DNA of 64,000 nt from Bedellia somnulentella (GCA_963576735.1 OY755182.1:2046001-2110000); one strand, 5' to 3'. Shown: positions 10,512 through 20,460, counted from the first letter of the stretch. The notes: generated by a model from the sequence alone, not told the origin. Translations and numbers: made by a program.

Positions 10512-10730
10512 CCCTTCAGCGGTTCAGAGGCGCCCGGGCGCGTCTGCTTATAATTATGAAATTCGGTCAACGGTTGAGAGGCGCCCGGGCGCCTCTGTCG
10601 GAGCGCGCCACTTAAAACGTTATTTGTGATAGTTATAAAGACTTGTTTTGCTGTATTGTAGCCGCCGGTATAGATGAATTATTGTAGCGGAAATGCTAAT
10701 TTAAACTTTTAATGGTGTTGCTCTGAGGGG
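10512..10730. mobile_element. piggyBac-like MITE
   Basis: 219 bp between TTAA duplications (10508-10511 and 10731-10734), with terminal CCCTTCAG and CTGAGGGG; TTAA targets and CCC-starting ends define piggyBac elements. It holds two copies of a GC-rich palindromic unit. No transposase, so it must be mobilised in trans. Confidence 0.85.
10525..10600. repeat. Paired GC-rich palindromes in the piggyBac MITE
   Basis: Two direct repeats of TCARCGGTTSAGAGG followed by CGCCCGGGCGC. The second (10577-10596) is a perfect 20-bp palindrome; the first has one mismatch. They stand out sharply from the AT-rich surroundings. Confidence 0.85.
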
Positions 10731-10777
10731 TTAATTTACTTTTTGCAATCTGCAATTTACCAAACTAATTAAATTAG

Positions 10778-11030
10778 CTGTGTAGTGTCGCCTTAGAATA
10801 GCATTACCCCATTTCTTCCGGTGGGTGAACGTAAAAGGCGACTAATGAAATTGGGGATTTTAAGGAATTTTTGGGCGATGAGGTTGGATACCCATCATCA
10901 ACAGCCTTTTATTTTACCATCTTTTCCTAACTTAACTTTCCAAAAGTGGCTGAAAAATTTCTAAATCCATAGCTCTGGCTACCCCATCTAGGGATTTATA
11001 GCCCTGAGTATATGTATGTATGTATGTATG
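10778..11030 (+). mobile_element. SINE-B copy
   Basis: Full-length, main subfamily, with a CCCCATCTAGGG hairpin and TATG tail. Confidence 0.9.
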
Positions 11031-11430
11031 CAAACAAATTACACACAAATCAAACCACTCATCAATCCTTGCAGCTATGAAACTGAAAAAACGAGTGGCT
11101 AACTAAATTATTTTATTTTTCTTAATCATAAAAGCCAGACAGATTGTTATTTAGAACCATCAATCACACTTGGGTTTAAATTTTATCATTATCGTTCTAC
11201 TAACTGTTTTAGGCATTAAGAATAATGCCATAATTTATTACTGACCTAAACTATGTCAGACCCTAATTTATACAGTTTTGTTTTTTTCTAATTAAGACTG
11301 AATAAGATTTACTGTGGTAGAATCCTGGAGCCACTATTAATTTATGAGATACAATTGTTTGAAATAAAACCAAATGATCTTTATTATTCTACGTATAATA
11401 TATCTATGAATCTACGAACATCAGGTGAAC

Positions 11431-11683
11431 TTACATACATACATACATATACTCAGGGCTATAAATCCCTTGAAGGGGTAGCCAGAGCTAAGGAATTAGA
11501 AATTCCTCAGCCACTTTTGAATAGTTGAGTGGGGAAAAGATGGTGAAGTAAAGGTTGTTGGTGATGGGTCTCCAACCGCATCGCCCGAAAATCCCTTAAA
11601 CGCCCCAATACCGTTAGTCGCCTCTTACGTACACCCATCGGTAGAAATGGGGTAGTGCTATTCTAAGCCGACACAACACGGCA
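11431..11683 (-). mobile_element. SINE-B copy
   Basis: Full-length in reverse, main subfamily, with (CATA)n at the left and GCCGTGTTGTGTCGG at the right (complement). Confidence 0.9.
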
Positions 11684-11819
11684 TATATACACACCATAAA
11701 TATGTTAAAATCAGAAATGCATTGGAAACTACGTTTTTTAATTACTTATTTGACAAACTTGAACATAAAAAACAATTGCCGCACTTAATTTAGGCATGTA
11801 AAATCATTTATTTATTTAT

Positions 11820-11900
11820 TTATCCCACTAAACTTCCAAAATTAGCTGAGAAATTTCTTATTCTAAAGCCCTGACTACCCCGTTGAGAGATTTATACTAT
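11820..11900 (+). mobile_element. SINE-B, old 3' fragment
   Basis: Diverged 3' half: CCCACTAAACTTCCAAAATTAGCTGAG, then CTACCCCGTTGAGAG. Confidence 0.65.
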
Positions 11901-12382
11901 GAATAAAAAAAAACTAAATAGTAGTCTCACATGAAGATTAAGTGTGAAAATTTAACAGAAGTTTGAAGTTTAGGTTGGAAAATGGTCAGAACTTTACAAA
12001 TGGGAACAAACTCACTTGATAAAAATAAAATGAATTACCTTCGGGCCGATCCTCACAGCAAATTTGATTTAATTTTCGTCGGCGACCATTAGTTCTCAGT
12101 ACTTTTATGGAAGCTTTTATCAAACGGCCATCCTTAGTAGGTCAAATGGACCAAAAGTTGAAAATAAAATTAATAATTTATTTGAGAAATTTTTAAAAGT
12201 CGTGTTCCTACTTCGAAGTTCATAGCGTTTTTTTGGTATATCTGCCATTTCATTGTACTTTATACAATTATACTATATTTTTATTTACTTGTTGGTATTA
12301 TACGATTAAATACGATTGTATTGTATCATATTGTGTGTGTGTATATTGTGTTTCATATTGTATTAATTATTATACAATATTA

Positions 12383-12627
12383 CATACATACATACATATA
12401 CTCACGGCATCCCAGGAAGGGGTAGCCAGAGCTAAAGAATTAGAAATTCCTCAGCCACTTTTGGAAATTTGAGTGGGGAAAAGATAGTTAAAATAAAGGT
12501 TGTTGTTGGTGGGTCTCCAACCGCACCGCCCAAAAATCCCTTAATAGCCCCATACCGTTAGTCGCCTCTTACGTACACCCACCGGAAGAAATGGGGTAGT
12601 GCTATTCTAAACCGACACTACACGGCA
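12383..12627 (-). mobile_element. SINE-B copy
   Basis: Full-length in reverse. A 12-bp TSD TATACAATATTA lies at 12371-12382 and 12628-12639. Confidence 0.93.
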
Positions 12628-12689
12628 TATACAATATTATTTTGTTTCAAATGAGACCGAATGTAATTTTATTTTCAGTCGCTAATTAG

Positions 12690-12746
12690 TTACGACACCC
12701 ATAGGTAGAAAGGAGTAGTGATTTTCTAAGCCGGTACTACACGACA
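12690..12746 (-). mobile_element. SINE-B, 5' end fragment
   Basis: Short reverse piece corresponding to the first 55 bases of SINE-B (GTCGTGTAGTACCGGCTTAG on the minus strand). Confidence 0.7.
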
Positions 12747-13206
12747 ATTTTGGTTTCAGTAATGCAGTTACTGCTAACAAAGTTATCCCACGCAACGTCA
12801 GTGCCAATGCAATATAGGAAAAAAACAAAGTGGTCTTTTAAGCTGCAAAGAGCTAGTATTTCATATAATCCTTTGAAGATATAACTTTGTGTACAGATTT
12901 TTAAGAACTGAAACCCTTAATATTTTTGGGCTCTTAACTTCCGACAGTATAGATAAAATTTCACTGAAGGGTGAAAAGTTCTCTGAACAATGTTAATTAA
13001 ATTGGGTCGGTTTTATTGACAATATAAATTAGAACAAATTAAGTTATGTACCTTCAATTTTATAGTACCTTTAGCTTGAATAGTAATACTAGCGGTGGTT
13101 TTGGGGAAACCTACAAAAAATAGCCTTTCACTATAATGTTTCAAAAGTCTCAAACAGAGCAGATGAATTCTTTTTTATACTATCAGAAAAATACGATTAT
13201 AACCTA
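12747..13206. other. No recognised feature
   Basis: AT-rich sequence without genes or family matches. Confidence 0.45.
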
Positions 13207-13446
13207 CTAGCTGACCCGACAGACTTCGTGCTGTCAAAATTACTTATGACAAAGCTTAAGGCGTTTTTTCCGATACTCTTAGTTCAATCAGGCGTGAATA
13301 TTTTATAGGTCAATTTTTTCCGGGGTAAAAAGTGTCCTTTGTTATGATTTGGGTTATCATCTAGCATTCTGCCCTGTTTCATTTATATACATAATGTACT
13401 TGAGGAGCCATTTCGCCTCAAACTTACAAATATCTAAACTTTCACA
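13207..13446 (-). mobile_element. Helitron-like fragment
   Basis: On the minus strand it ends CGAAGTCTGTCGGGTCAG-CTAG followed by T, with a short ACAG...CTGT hairpin just before the end. CTRR ends with a preceding hairpin are the Helitron 3' signature. The 5' end is not defined, as the next Helitron follows directly. Confidence 0.5.
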
Positions 13447-13565
13447 TCTATACTTATAATAAATCTGTAGAGAGGTCAATTCTGTACATGAAATATATTT
13501 TCAAAATAACTATCAGGTTGTGATTAGGGATCGATACTGATGCCAAAAATGCAATCAGTAAAATT

Positions 13566-13619
<54 letters not shown>

Positions 13620-14432
13620 GGTTTGTATGTTCCTTATGGAAACGAAAACTACTCGACAGATTTTAACGAAACTTGGTACAATTATTCTTCATACTCCTGC
13701 GCAGGTTTTTGTATACTTTCCAGCAGAGTAGTAAAGGGGAATTTTGGGAAATTTTGGGAAAACGGGAGAAGTTAATACATTTTTTAAGCTTCCGTCGCGT
13801 GTGCAGCCTTAATGGTTAAACTAACATAGAAATCATGTATCATGGAAATATTCTTCATAAAATTATCTAAAAAAAAATCCACAACAGTTTATGTCTATCT
13901 TTTACGGTTGACTCACAATAACACGTGTATTTCCTGATAGCTTGGCAGTTCGGAACATTCTGATTATATTTGTTTACTCTTACGTTTGTAAACCTCTCAC
14001 TCATCCCTTATTTAAAAAAGGTAACATTATTACTTATTCAATAAAAAAAGATTCATAGAAATCGGTAGAGAAACACCGAAATTATACATAAAATAAGCCA
14101 TCGCGCCCGTGATCAAAACCAAATCTTTACTAATTTACATATAACATACAAGATGGCGCCAGTAGTTGCATCCTACATCACGTAATGATTTATTGTTTAG
14201 TATAAGTACTTCATCGCGTTTTATTCCAAATTTTGCTATTAAACGGAAATACTGAACCGTTCATTAAAGCGCATTCAAAATCACCAAACTACACTGTTTA
14301 GGGAGTGCTATAAATTTAATAAATTGAAAACATTGCGCTGAATTTCACAATACTTGAGCAGTGACTGAAGAAAGAAACCTCAGATATTTAAAAAAACAAC
14401 GCTACCCGTGCGAAGCTGGGACGATCCACTAG
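13447..14432 (+). mobile_element. Helitron-like element, tandem copy 1
   Basis: 986 bp, beginning TCTATACTTATAATAAA after an A and ending ACGATCCACTAG before a T, which fits insertion between A and T. The 3' region has CCCGTGCGAAGCTGGG. It has no Rep/helicase gene, so it is non-autonomous. It contains a CTGT microsatellite. A near-identical copy follows in tandem and a reversed copy lies at 35701-36518. Confidence 0.8.
13569..13620 (+). repeat. (CTGT)n microsatellite
   Basis: About 12-13 uninterrupted CTGT units inside Helitron copy 1. The second copy has about 7 units (14551-14578). The 63-codon frame across it, rich in SVCL repeats, is a by-product. Confidence 0.95.
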
Positions 14433-15502
14433 TACTTATAATAAATCTGTAGAGAGGTCAATTCTGTACATGAAATATATTTTCTAAATAACTATCAGGT
14501 GATGATTAGGGATCGATACTGATGCCAAAAATGCAATCAGTAAAATTTTTGTCTGTCTGTCTGTCTGTCTGTCTGTCGGTTTGTATGTTCCTTATGGAAA
14601 CAAAAACTACTCGACGGATTTTAACGAAACTTGGTACAGTTATTCTCCACACTCTTGGGCAGGTTTTTGTATACTTTCCAGCAGAGTAGTAAAGGGGAAT
14701 TTTGGGAAATTTTGGGAAAACGGGAGAAGTTACTAAATTTTTTAAGCTTCCGTCGCGTGTGCAGCCTTAATGGTTAAACTTACATAGAAATCATGTATGA
14801 CGGAAATATTCTTTATAAAATTATCTAAAAAAAATTCTCAACAGTTTATGTTGTGAAATTGCATGTGCCCAACAGGGTCCATATTTATAACTGTACCTTG
14901 ATTACACCAACGATTTGTACACTTATGGTTTGCAATAAAAGTTTGAGTTTGAGTTTATGTCTATCTTTTACGGTTGACTCACAATAACACGTGTAATTCC
15001 TGATAGCTTAGCAGTTCGGAACATTCTGATTATATTTGTTTACTCTTACGTTTGTTAACCTCTCACTCATCCCTAATTTAAAAAAGGTAACATTATTACC
15101 TATTCAATAAAAAAAGAATCATAGAAATCGGTAGAGAAACACCGAAATTATACATAAAATAAGCCATCGCGCCCGTGACCAAAACCGAATCGTTACTAAT
15201 TTACATATAACATACTAGATGGTGCCAGTAGTTGCATCCTACAACACGTATTGATTTATTTTTTAGTTTGTTATAAATACTTCATAGCGTTTTATTCCAA
15301 AATTTGCTATTAAACGGAAATACTGAACCGTTCATTAAAGCGCATTAAAAATCACCAAACTACACTGTTTAGGGAGTGCTATAAATTTAATAAATTGAAA
15401 ACATTGCGCTGAATTTCACAATGCTTGAGCAGTTACTTAAGAAAGAAACCTCAGATATTTAAAAAACAACGCTACCCGTGCGAAGCTGGGACGATCCACT
15501 AG
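14433..15502 (+). mobile_element. Helitron-like element, tandem copy 2
   Basis: Starts TACTTATAATAAATC directly at the CTAG of copy 1, missing the first bases TCTA, and ends at its own CTAG (15499-15502) before T. It is close to copy 1 along its length, with a roughly 88-bp insertion at 14850-14949. Confidence 0.8.
14850..14949 (+). mobile_element. Short LINE-like 3' end inserted in Helitron copy 2
   Basis: Absent from copy 1. It ends GCAATAAAAGTTTGAGTTTGAG and is flanked by AGTTTATG on both sides, as for a strongly 5'-truncated LINE insertion. Family not identified. Confidence 0.6.
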
Positions 15503-15514
15503 TTTATAATATTA

Positions 15515-15706
15515 CTCATAAATAAAAGATGTTATTAAAGGAAAGAAAAATTTCGACACTGGCGGGGTTCGAACCCGCGACCTTCGGGTATACGCCCCCG
15601 TCGCTCTGCCAACTGAGCTACAGTGTCAGTTGGCATCCAGCGCGAAATTTCTCTATCCTTTGTTTCTTTTTTACACGTTCAAGTAGTGTTTGCGTTTCCT
15701 ACCTCC
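15515..15706 (-). mobile_element. SINE-D copy
   Basis: Reverse copy with an intact 73-nt tRNA-like core (15555-15627), the 5' flank GGTAGGAAACGCAAACACTAC and the 3' side AAAGATGTTATTAAAGG (complement). It starts 12 bp after the Helitron end. A 19-base inverted repeat (15688-15706 against 15727-15745) links it to the following SINE-A. Confidence 0.82.
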
Positions 15707-15745
15707 GAATTTTAACTAAAGGTAAAGGAGGTAGGAAACGCAAAC

Positions 15746-16099
15746 GGCGGGGTAGAACACCCGCCCGAAAACAGAAGGGCGTGAGTTCCAATCCTGGGTC
15801 GGGCCTACACCGATTTGTCTTTTTTAAAGTCATATTATGTGTGGTCAATTTATCATGGTTGTTAAGGGTGAGGGAAAACATCGTGAGGAAACCCACATGG
15901 CTGAGTTGTACGTCATGTGACAGTGTATTCGTACAAAACGGCGATAGGCCTGCCCCCTATCACGTGAGTACACTGTCTAAGCAAAACGTGGGTACATTCT
16001 CTGGACACTAGATGGCGCTGCCATGTGAGTTCAGAAGTATTGGTACCTCTGCCAATTCCTTCGGGGATAAACGGCGTGAACGTATATGTTATGTTATAA
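15746..16099 (+). mobile_element. SINE-A copy with altered head
   Basis: Body and tail are typical (GGGCCTACACC to GGCGTGAACG), but the tRNA-like head reads GGCGGGGTAGAACACCCGCC, a variant A-box side. The inner region has ACTAGATGGCGCTGCCA in place of the CAGGTGACAAAG segment. The 160-codon frame 15529-16011 spans two repeats and is not a gene. Confidence 0.8.
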
Positions 16100-16400
16100 A
16101 TTCGAGTCACAGTATAATCCTCCTGTCGTTCACCACCATCTTCATGTCTGCAGACTTAAAACAACTATCAGTCGAATTAAGAATTCAGCTGCTTAAATTT
16201 TTGGGCACCTTATGTAATCATCATAGCACAGCCTAGAAATACTGATTATTTTAGGCTAAAAGAAAGACATACTAGCATGAACTCTGAACACCGATGCGCT
16301 GGTGTGATGGCCCAAAAGAGGCCGCCCCGGTGGATCTATCCAGCGCACACATCATCGCGCTGTGACCGAGATTACTGAAATTCATTTTATATGATCACGA
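16100..16400. other. Unassigned, locally GC-richer segment
   Basis: Contains a GC-rich stretch around 16300-16365 with a GCGCTGG/CCAGCGC inverted pair. No coding signal recognised. Confidence 0.4.
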
Positions 16401-16619
16401 CATACTTACATATAATCACGGCTAGAAGGGACAGCCGGAGCTAAGAAATTAAAAAAAATCAGTCACTTTTGGAAAGTTGAGTGGGGAAAAGATGGTGAAA
16501 TAAAGTATTTTGGTAATGACTTTCCAACCACTTAACAGCCCCAATACCGTAAGTCGCCTCTGACGTTCACCCAACGGAAGAAACGTGGTAGTGTAATTCT
16601 AAGCCGACGCTACAAAGCT
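16401..16619 (-). mobile_element. SINE-B copy, diverged
   Basis: Reverse copy with small deletions. CCAACGGAAGAAACGTGGTAG and TAAGCCGACGCTAC at the right mark the 5' end. Confidence 0.82.
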
Positions 16620-17035
16620 CACAATACTCAAATTAAATCGTAGATTAACAAAAATAGAAATGAAACCACATTTACAAAAATTTAACACAGATTATTTCTT
16701 AAATAATCAAGTACACGAATTGCTATAGAAATAAAAAAAAACTATGCCTCTTGGCAGTGTACCTGACATAACTAAAGCTTCACTAACATCCATCAATCTT
16801 CTACGAGTTTTGCTCTACTTATTGCAAATATAACGTGTCGAGAAAGTTTTGTAATTTAACCTACATACATTTTAGATGTTTTTCTTTTGTTGTAACAATA
16901 TTTAAGTATATTTCATAAACAAATATGTCTAAATAGAAGGGCGTAGCATTGACTTATTACTTATATAGCATAATTATTTAAAACTGTGTGTTTTTTTAAT
17001 ATTTTTTATACTGTTATGATGTGATAGTTTTGAAA
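16620..17035. other. No recognised feature
   Basis: AT-rich. A weak RTE-like trace (CATCCATCAATCTTCTACGAG near 16789) is all I see. Confidence 0.4.
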
Positions 17036-17076
17036 CTGAGTAGTGTCGGCTTAGAATAGTTCTACCCCATTTTTTA
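17036..17076 (+). mobile_element. SINE-B, 5' end fragment
   Basis: First 40 bases of SINE-B only (GAGTAGTGTCGGCTTAGAATAG); SINE-E follows. Confidence 0.7.
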
Positions 17077-17088
17077 TTTCTTTATTAC

Positions 17089-17312
17089 AACAGCCATGGC
17101 CGAGTGGATAGGTGACTTCTCGGTCCGAAGGCTTCGGGTTCGATCCCCGCTGAGGGCAACGTTTATGTCATGTTTGATTCTTAGTCTTGGGTGTTATGTA
17201 TATGTGCATTATATAATATTAAATATATCGGTTAGTTAGTATCCCATAATACAAGTCTTACTTAGTTTGCGGCTAATTTGATCTGTGTATAATACATCCA
17301 TATGTATTTACA
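17089..17312 (+). mobile_element. SINE-E copy
   Basis: tRNA-headed SINE: A box TGGCCGAGTGG, B box GGTTCGATCCC. The body TTCTTAGTCTTGGGTGTTATG and the AT-rich tail TTAGTTAGTATCCCATAATAC follow. Another full copy is at 23929-24177; pieces lie at 30843-30900 and 32970-33055. Confidence 0.82.
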
Positions 17313-17763
17313 AGGGGCATGCCAAAAGAGATACTCTAAAATTATATATTTTTTTGTTTATTACAAGTATTGACCTTTTCAAAGTATTCACCCTGAGCAC
17401 GTATACACTTTTCCATACGTCTTAACCAATTGGAAAATACCTGAGACCACTTTTCTTTAGGGACCTCAGAAATCTCGAAATTATAGGCAACCAGCGCATC
17501 TTCTTTGTTTTCAAACTTCTTCCCCTTTAGTTTTTTTTTTATTTTAGGAAACAACTCAAAATCACAGAGCGGTAGGTCAGGGGAATATGGCGGGTGAGGG
17601 AGAATTGACACATTTTTCGAGTTGAAAAAGTCTAGTGCTCTGGCAGACGTGTGCGGCGCCGCATTGTCGTGGTGCCAGAGAAGGTGCCGGCTTCCTAATT
17701 TCGGACGCTTGTCACACCAAGCTGATATTACTGTTGGAGCACAAACTGTCACATTTTGTAAGT

Positions 17764-17903
17764 AATACTCTTTATAAAATCAAATTAGTAATTGTGTGAG
17801 GTCTTCCGCAATACAGGTCTTATCCTAGTGCGGGGGCGTTAGAAATCTGTAATATTAAGTTTTTATGCTAAATAAACAATTTTTATTTTATTTATTATTA
17901 CAT
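17764..17903. mobile_element. Unidentified insertion in mariner
   Basis: About 140 bp separating the codons for NGELRMVC from those for YYLQNVTVCAPTV, which are adjacent in mariner transposases. It includes AAAAATTGTTTATTTAGC. Family unknown. Confidence 0.55.
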
Positions 17904-18430
17904 ACCATTCGGAGTTCACCGTTCTTTCGTTCTCTAGGACATCAATAGCAATATGATCCGTTTTGCAGAAAAACGAGGTGACCATTTGTTTCTGTGTGCT
18001 TCGTGCACGGCGACATTTCGTTGGAGTTGGCTCGTCTTCAAAGCACCATACATTCGACTCTCACTTTGATTCGGGATCACAATTATATAGCTATGTTTCG
18101 TCACTAGTCAATATATCATATACGTTTTTCTCTTGCCTCCGTTGAATTTATCTATTATAATTAGCACCAATCCACCCGACGGACTTTCTGCTCATTGGTA
18201 AGTTTGTGCGGCACCCATGTCAAACAAAGTTTACAAAGAGAATGGTGGTCGTGAATTATGGTTTGCATTGCTGCTGATCCGATTCCTAGTTTTCACTCTA
18301 TCTCTACATATGTAATTCGTCGGTTTTCGCGAATAAGATTTTCGACTGCACGAACGATTTCTTGCGTGACCGCGGTTGGCGGCCGTCCTGTCTTCACATC
18401 ATCTACGAGACATCCCCGCCCCCATATTAT

Positions 18431-18565
18431 GTATCTTAAGTGACCGCGATTGTGTCGCAAGTTGCAATATAGTCGCTGTCAAAAGTGTCAAATCGCATAC
18501 AAATTTATGACATTGACAGCGACAATCGTGCAACTTGCGACACAATCGTCAGTCGCAAAAGATAC
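18431..18565. mobile_element. Foldback MITE nested in mariner
   Basis: Long inverted arms (about 50 bp) around the perfectly matched core GATTGTGTCGCAAGTTGCA and its complement, then GTCGCTGTCA / TGACAGCGAC, with a loop of about 30 bp. It splits the mariner frame between the HTH and the RPPTAVTQEIV region. A GTATCTT/AAGATAC pair marks its outer ends. Confidence 0.8.
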
Positions 18566-18733
18566 GTAATCAGGGGGCGGTTCTCTTTTAAATTCAGCAA
18601 ACCAATTAAATACCGTTGCTCGGGAACAAGTGGACTCACCAAAAGCAGAAGCCAAAAGTTCAAAACATTCTTGAGGTTTTAAACTTTTTTAAAGTCAGAA
18701 TAAATCATTCATTCATTTATATATTTTGCATTT

Positions 18734-18952
18734 ATTTCTTCCGGTGGGTGTACGTAAGAAGCGACTAACGGAATTGGGGCTTTTAAGGGATTTTTAGGCG
18801 ATGCAGTTGGAGACCCATCACCAACAACCTATGTTCCTATTTCTATCTTTCCTCACGCCACTTCTAAAAGTGGCTGAGGAATTTCTACTTCCCTTGCTCT
18901 GGCTACCCCTTCAAGGGATTTACAGCCGTGAGTATATGAATGTATGTATGTA
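18734..18952 (+). mobile_element. SINE-B, lacking the 5' end
   Basis: Begins at TTTCTTCCGGTGGG and runs to the TATG tail. Main subfamily with a CCCCTTCAAGGG hairpin. Confidence 0.88.
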
Positions 18953-19061
18953 TTTTTTACTGGCTCTTCAAGGATATAACACATTGGTTGGCTATAATCG
19001 CGTTTCTTTTAAATGTTTTTCTTACTTTTTGCCACTTCATATACAAAGAGAAACAATGTAA

Positions 19062-19309
19062 TGCTGTGTAGTGTCGGCTTAGAATAACACTACCCCATTT
19101 CTTCCGGTGGGTGTACGTAAGAGATGACTAACGGTATTGGGCCTTTTAAGGGATGTTTCGGCGATGCGGTTGGAGACCCATCACCAACAACCTTTATTTC
19201 ACCATCTTTTCCCCACTCAACTTTCAAGTGGCTGAGGAATTCCTCATTCCTTAGCTCTGGCTACCCCTTCTAGGGATTTATAGCCGTGAGTATATGTATG
19301 TATGTATGT
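19062..19309 (+). mobile_element. SINE-B, reference full-length copy
   Basis: Complete element between 11-bp TSDs AAACAATGTAA (19051-19061 and 19310-19320). Layout: 5' TGCTGTGTAGTGTCGGCTTAG; core CGTAAGAG-GACTAACGG; GATGCGGTTGGAGACCC (a possible B-box-like site with one mismatch to GWTCRANNC); CCATCTTTTCC; GTGGCTGAGGAATT; CTCTGGCTACCCC-TTCT-AGGGAT hairpin; GCCGTGAGTATATG; (TATG)n. It is non-coding. The family resembles SINE-like repeats widespread in Lepidoptera with a GTCGTAAGAGGCGACTAAGGG core. A firm RNA-gene ancestor is not visible. Confidence 0.95.
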
Positions 19310-19639
19310 AAACAATGTAAATGTATACACTTCGTAAATTAATGGTTTTGGTTTGATTTGCATATAATTCCCTTTTCCATTCGGAATCCAAAATATATTA
19401 TTCAGTCTGGAATCAAAGGCATGAAAGTGAATGCGTAATATTATTGCGAGCCTTCACTCTCATTTTGACTTTACATCTCCATATATTAATGAATAATTTT
19501 TCATCTTCTTGGTATAGCAGTATTTTTATAGTACGCATTAACAAACTTACATTCATATAATCACACCTTTTACGCCCATGAGGGGGTGACTAAGGATCAC
19601 TTTATTCTATTAAAAATTAAAATTATTTCGGCTTGTCTC
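19310..19639. other. No recognised feature
   Basis: AT-rich, no matches. Confidence 0.4.
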
Positions 19640-19905
19640 ATTAGACTTGTGGGGTTAATTTATCTTGATTGTTAATAGTGAGGGAAAACATCTTAAGGAA
19701 AACCACATTATAAAGTTATTCCTATTCAAGTGATAGTTAATTCGTCGAAATGAGCGACAAGCCTGCTCCCTATTACGTGAGTACACTGTCCAAATAAAAC
19801 GTGGGTACTCTAAACACCAGGTGACAATGTCACGTGATGTTCAGAAGTATAAGTACCTTTGCCAACTCCTTGAAGGATATACGGACGGTTTGAACGTTTG
19901 AGTTG
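19640..19905 (+). mobile_element. SINE-A, old copy
   Basis: Body and tail only, well diverged: GTGAGGGAAAACATCTTAAGG, CACCAGGTGACAATGTCACG, then CAACTCCTTGAAGGATA and GTTTGAACGTTTGAGTTGAG. Confidence 0.78.
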
Positions 19906-19956
19906 AGTTGATATTATGATTTTTTTGCTAATGCTGTGCTTCAGATCTGTTTATTT

Positions 19957-20208
19957 GCCGTGTAGTGCCGGCTTAGAATGTCGCTACCCCTTTTTACCCA
20001 CGGGTGTTGTAAGAGACGACTAAGGGTATCGGGGCTTTTTATTGGATTTTTGGGCGATGCGGTTGGAGACCCATCACCAAAAACCTTTATTTTACCGCCT
20101 TTTCCCCACTCAACTTCCAAAAGTGGCTGAGGAATTTATAATTCCTTGGCTCTGGCTACACCTTCTAGGGAATTATAGCCGTGAGTATATGTATGTATGT
20201 ATGTATGT
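19957..20208 (+). mobile_element. SINE-B copy, CCCACGGGTGTCG subfamily
   Basis: Full-length. Diagnostic GCCGGCTTAGAATGTCGC, GGCTTTTTATTGGA, CACCAAAAACC and AATTTATAATTCC. The 66-codon frame at 20042-20242 is a SINE reading that recurs in other copies. Confidence 0.9.
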
Positions 20209-20344
20209 TGTTTATATAGTTGCATGTTGGCTTAATCATTAATTAATAATATCCAATTTTATTGAATCTTAGATTAGTTGTTTTGAATAACTGCAAATGT
20301 ACTGAAAATAACTCATTTTTAACGTTATAATTTTATTAATAAAT

Positions 20345-20460
20345 AAAAAATAAATAAAGGAAAGACAAAATTTTGACTCAGGCAGGAATCGAACCCGCGA
20401 CCTCGGGTATGCTTTATTTATTAGTAATAATCCCCACATGAGGTTTTCATAAACAAAAAC
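20345..20460 (-). mobile_element. SINE-D fragment
   Basis: Reverse fragment with the B-box arm (GAATCGAACCCGCGACC on plus) and the end sequence TAATAATCCCCACATGAGG. The D arm is missing. Confidence 0.7.

Larger units (their letters stand above)
7590..12700 (+). repeat. Segmental duplication, copy 1 (right part)
   Basis: Aligns with 22860-28075. Landmarks are GACAGTATTGTGA, TCGCCATATGAATGTTA, CAACCAATAAATAG, the TATTATAGGTAA block, ATCATTCCAT-CAAAATC, the ATCAATCCTTGCAGCTATGA block and CAAATTTGATTTAATTTTCGTCGGCG. Its first part repeats the end of the 4141-6880 block, so about 0.8 kb occurs twice here and once in the other copy. All SINE-B insertions listed within are private to this copy. Confidence 0.75.
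17342..18686 (-). pseudogene. mariner transposase pseudogene
   Basis: Read from right to left. An HTH region (ECFELLASAFGES, then SRATVFNWFAEFKR) is followed by the acidic TSDET motif of the first catalytic D near 18100. After the insertion, an intact stretch of 136 codons (17342-17752) holds HHDNAAPHTSA (D29 of that stretch) and PYSPDLPLCDFELF (D64). The 34-residue gap between these two aspartates is the DD34D signature of mariner. In-frame stops in the middle and two insertions make it non-functional. Confidence 0.88.
17313..18690 (-). mobile_element. mariner element, decayed
   Basis: Minus-strand mariner with recognisable N-terminal HTH, first catalytic D region and C-terminal catalytic part. 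It is broken by many stops, a foldback MITE (18431-18565) and an unrelated insertion of about 140 bp (17764-17903). Clear TIRs were not identified. Confidence 0.85.

Noticed and set aside
13569..13620. CRISPR-like array
   Set aside because: A simple tetranucleotide run with no spacers. No CRISPR feature fits this eukaryotic sequence.
13540..13731. 63-codon frame with SVCL repeats
   Set aside because: Translation of the (CTGT)n microsatellite.
15529..16011. 160-codon frame starting MLLKERKISTLAGFEPATFG, also seen at 8606-8845 and 46185-46448
   Set aside because: It reads antisense through the tRNA-like SINE-D core and into SINE-A. Its recurrence follows the repeats, not a protein family.
17089..17160. 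tRNA gene (TGGCCGAGTGG ... GGTTCGATCCC)
   Set aside because: Followed by a conserved SINE-E body and tail seen at other sites. No acceptor-stem closure was found.
19062..19309. SINE-B as a 5S rRNA-derived (SINE3) element because of GGTTGGAGACC
   Set aside because: Only the short box resembles 5S box C, and its distance from the 5' end (about 110 bases) does not fit the 5S promoter layout.
20042..20242. Recurring short frames with RLETHHQQPL...WLPLLGIYSREYMYVCMY
   Set aside because: They are translations of SINE-B, found in many copies (3228, 18801, 61194, 61340) with variable starts and microsatellite-coded ends.
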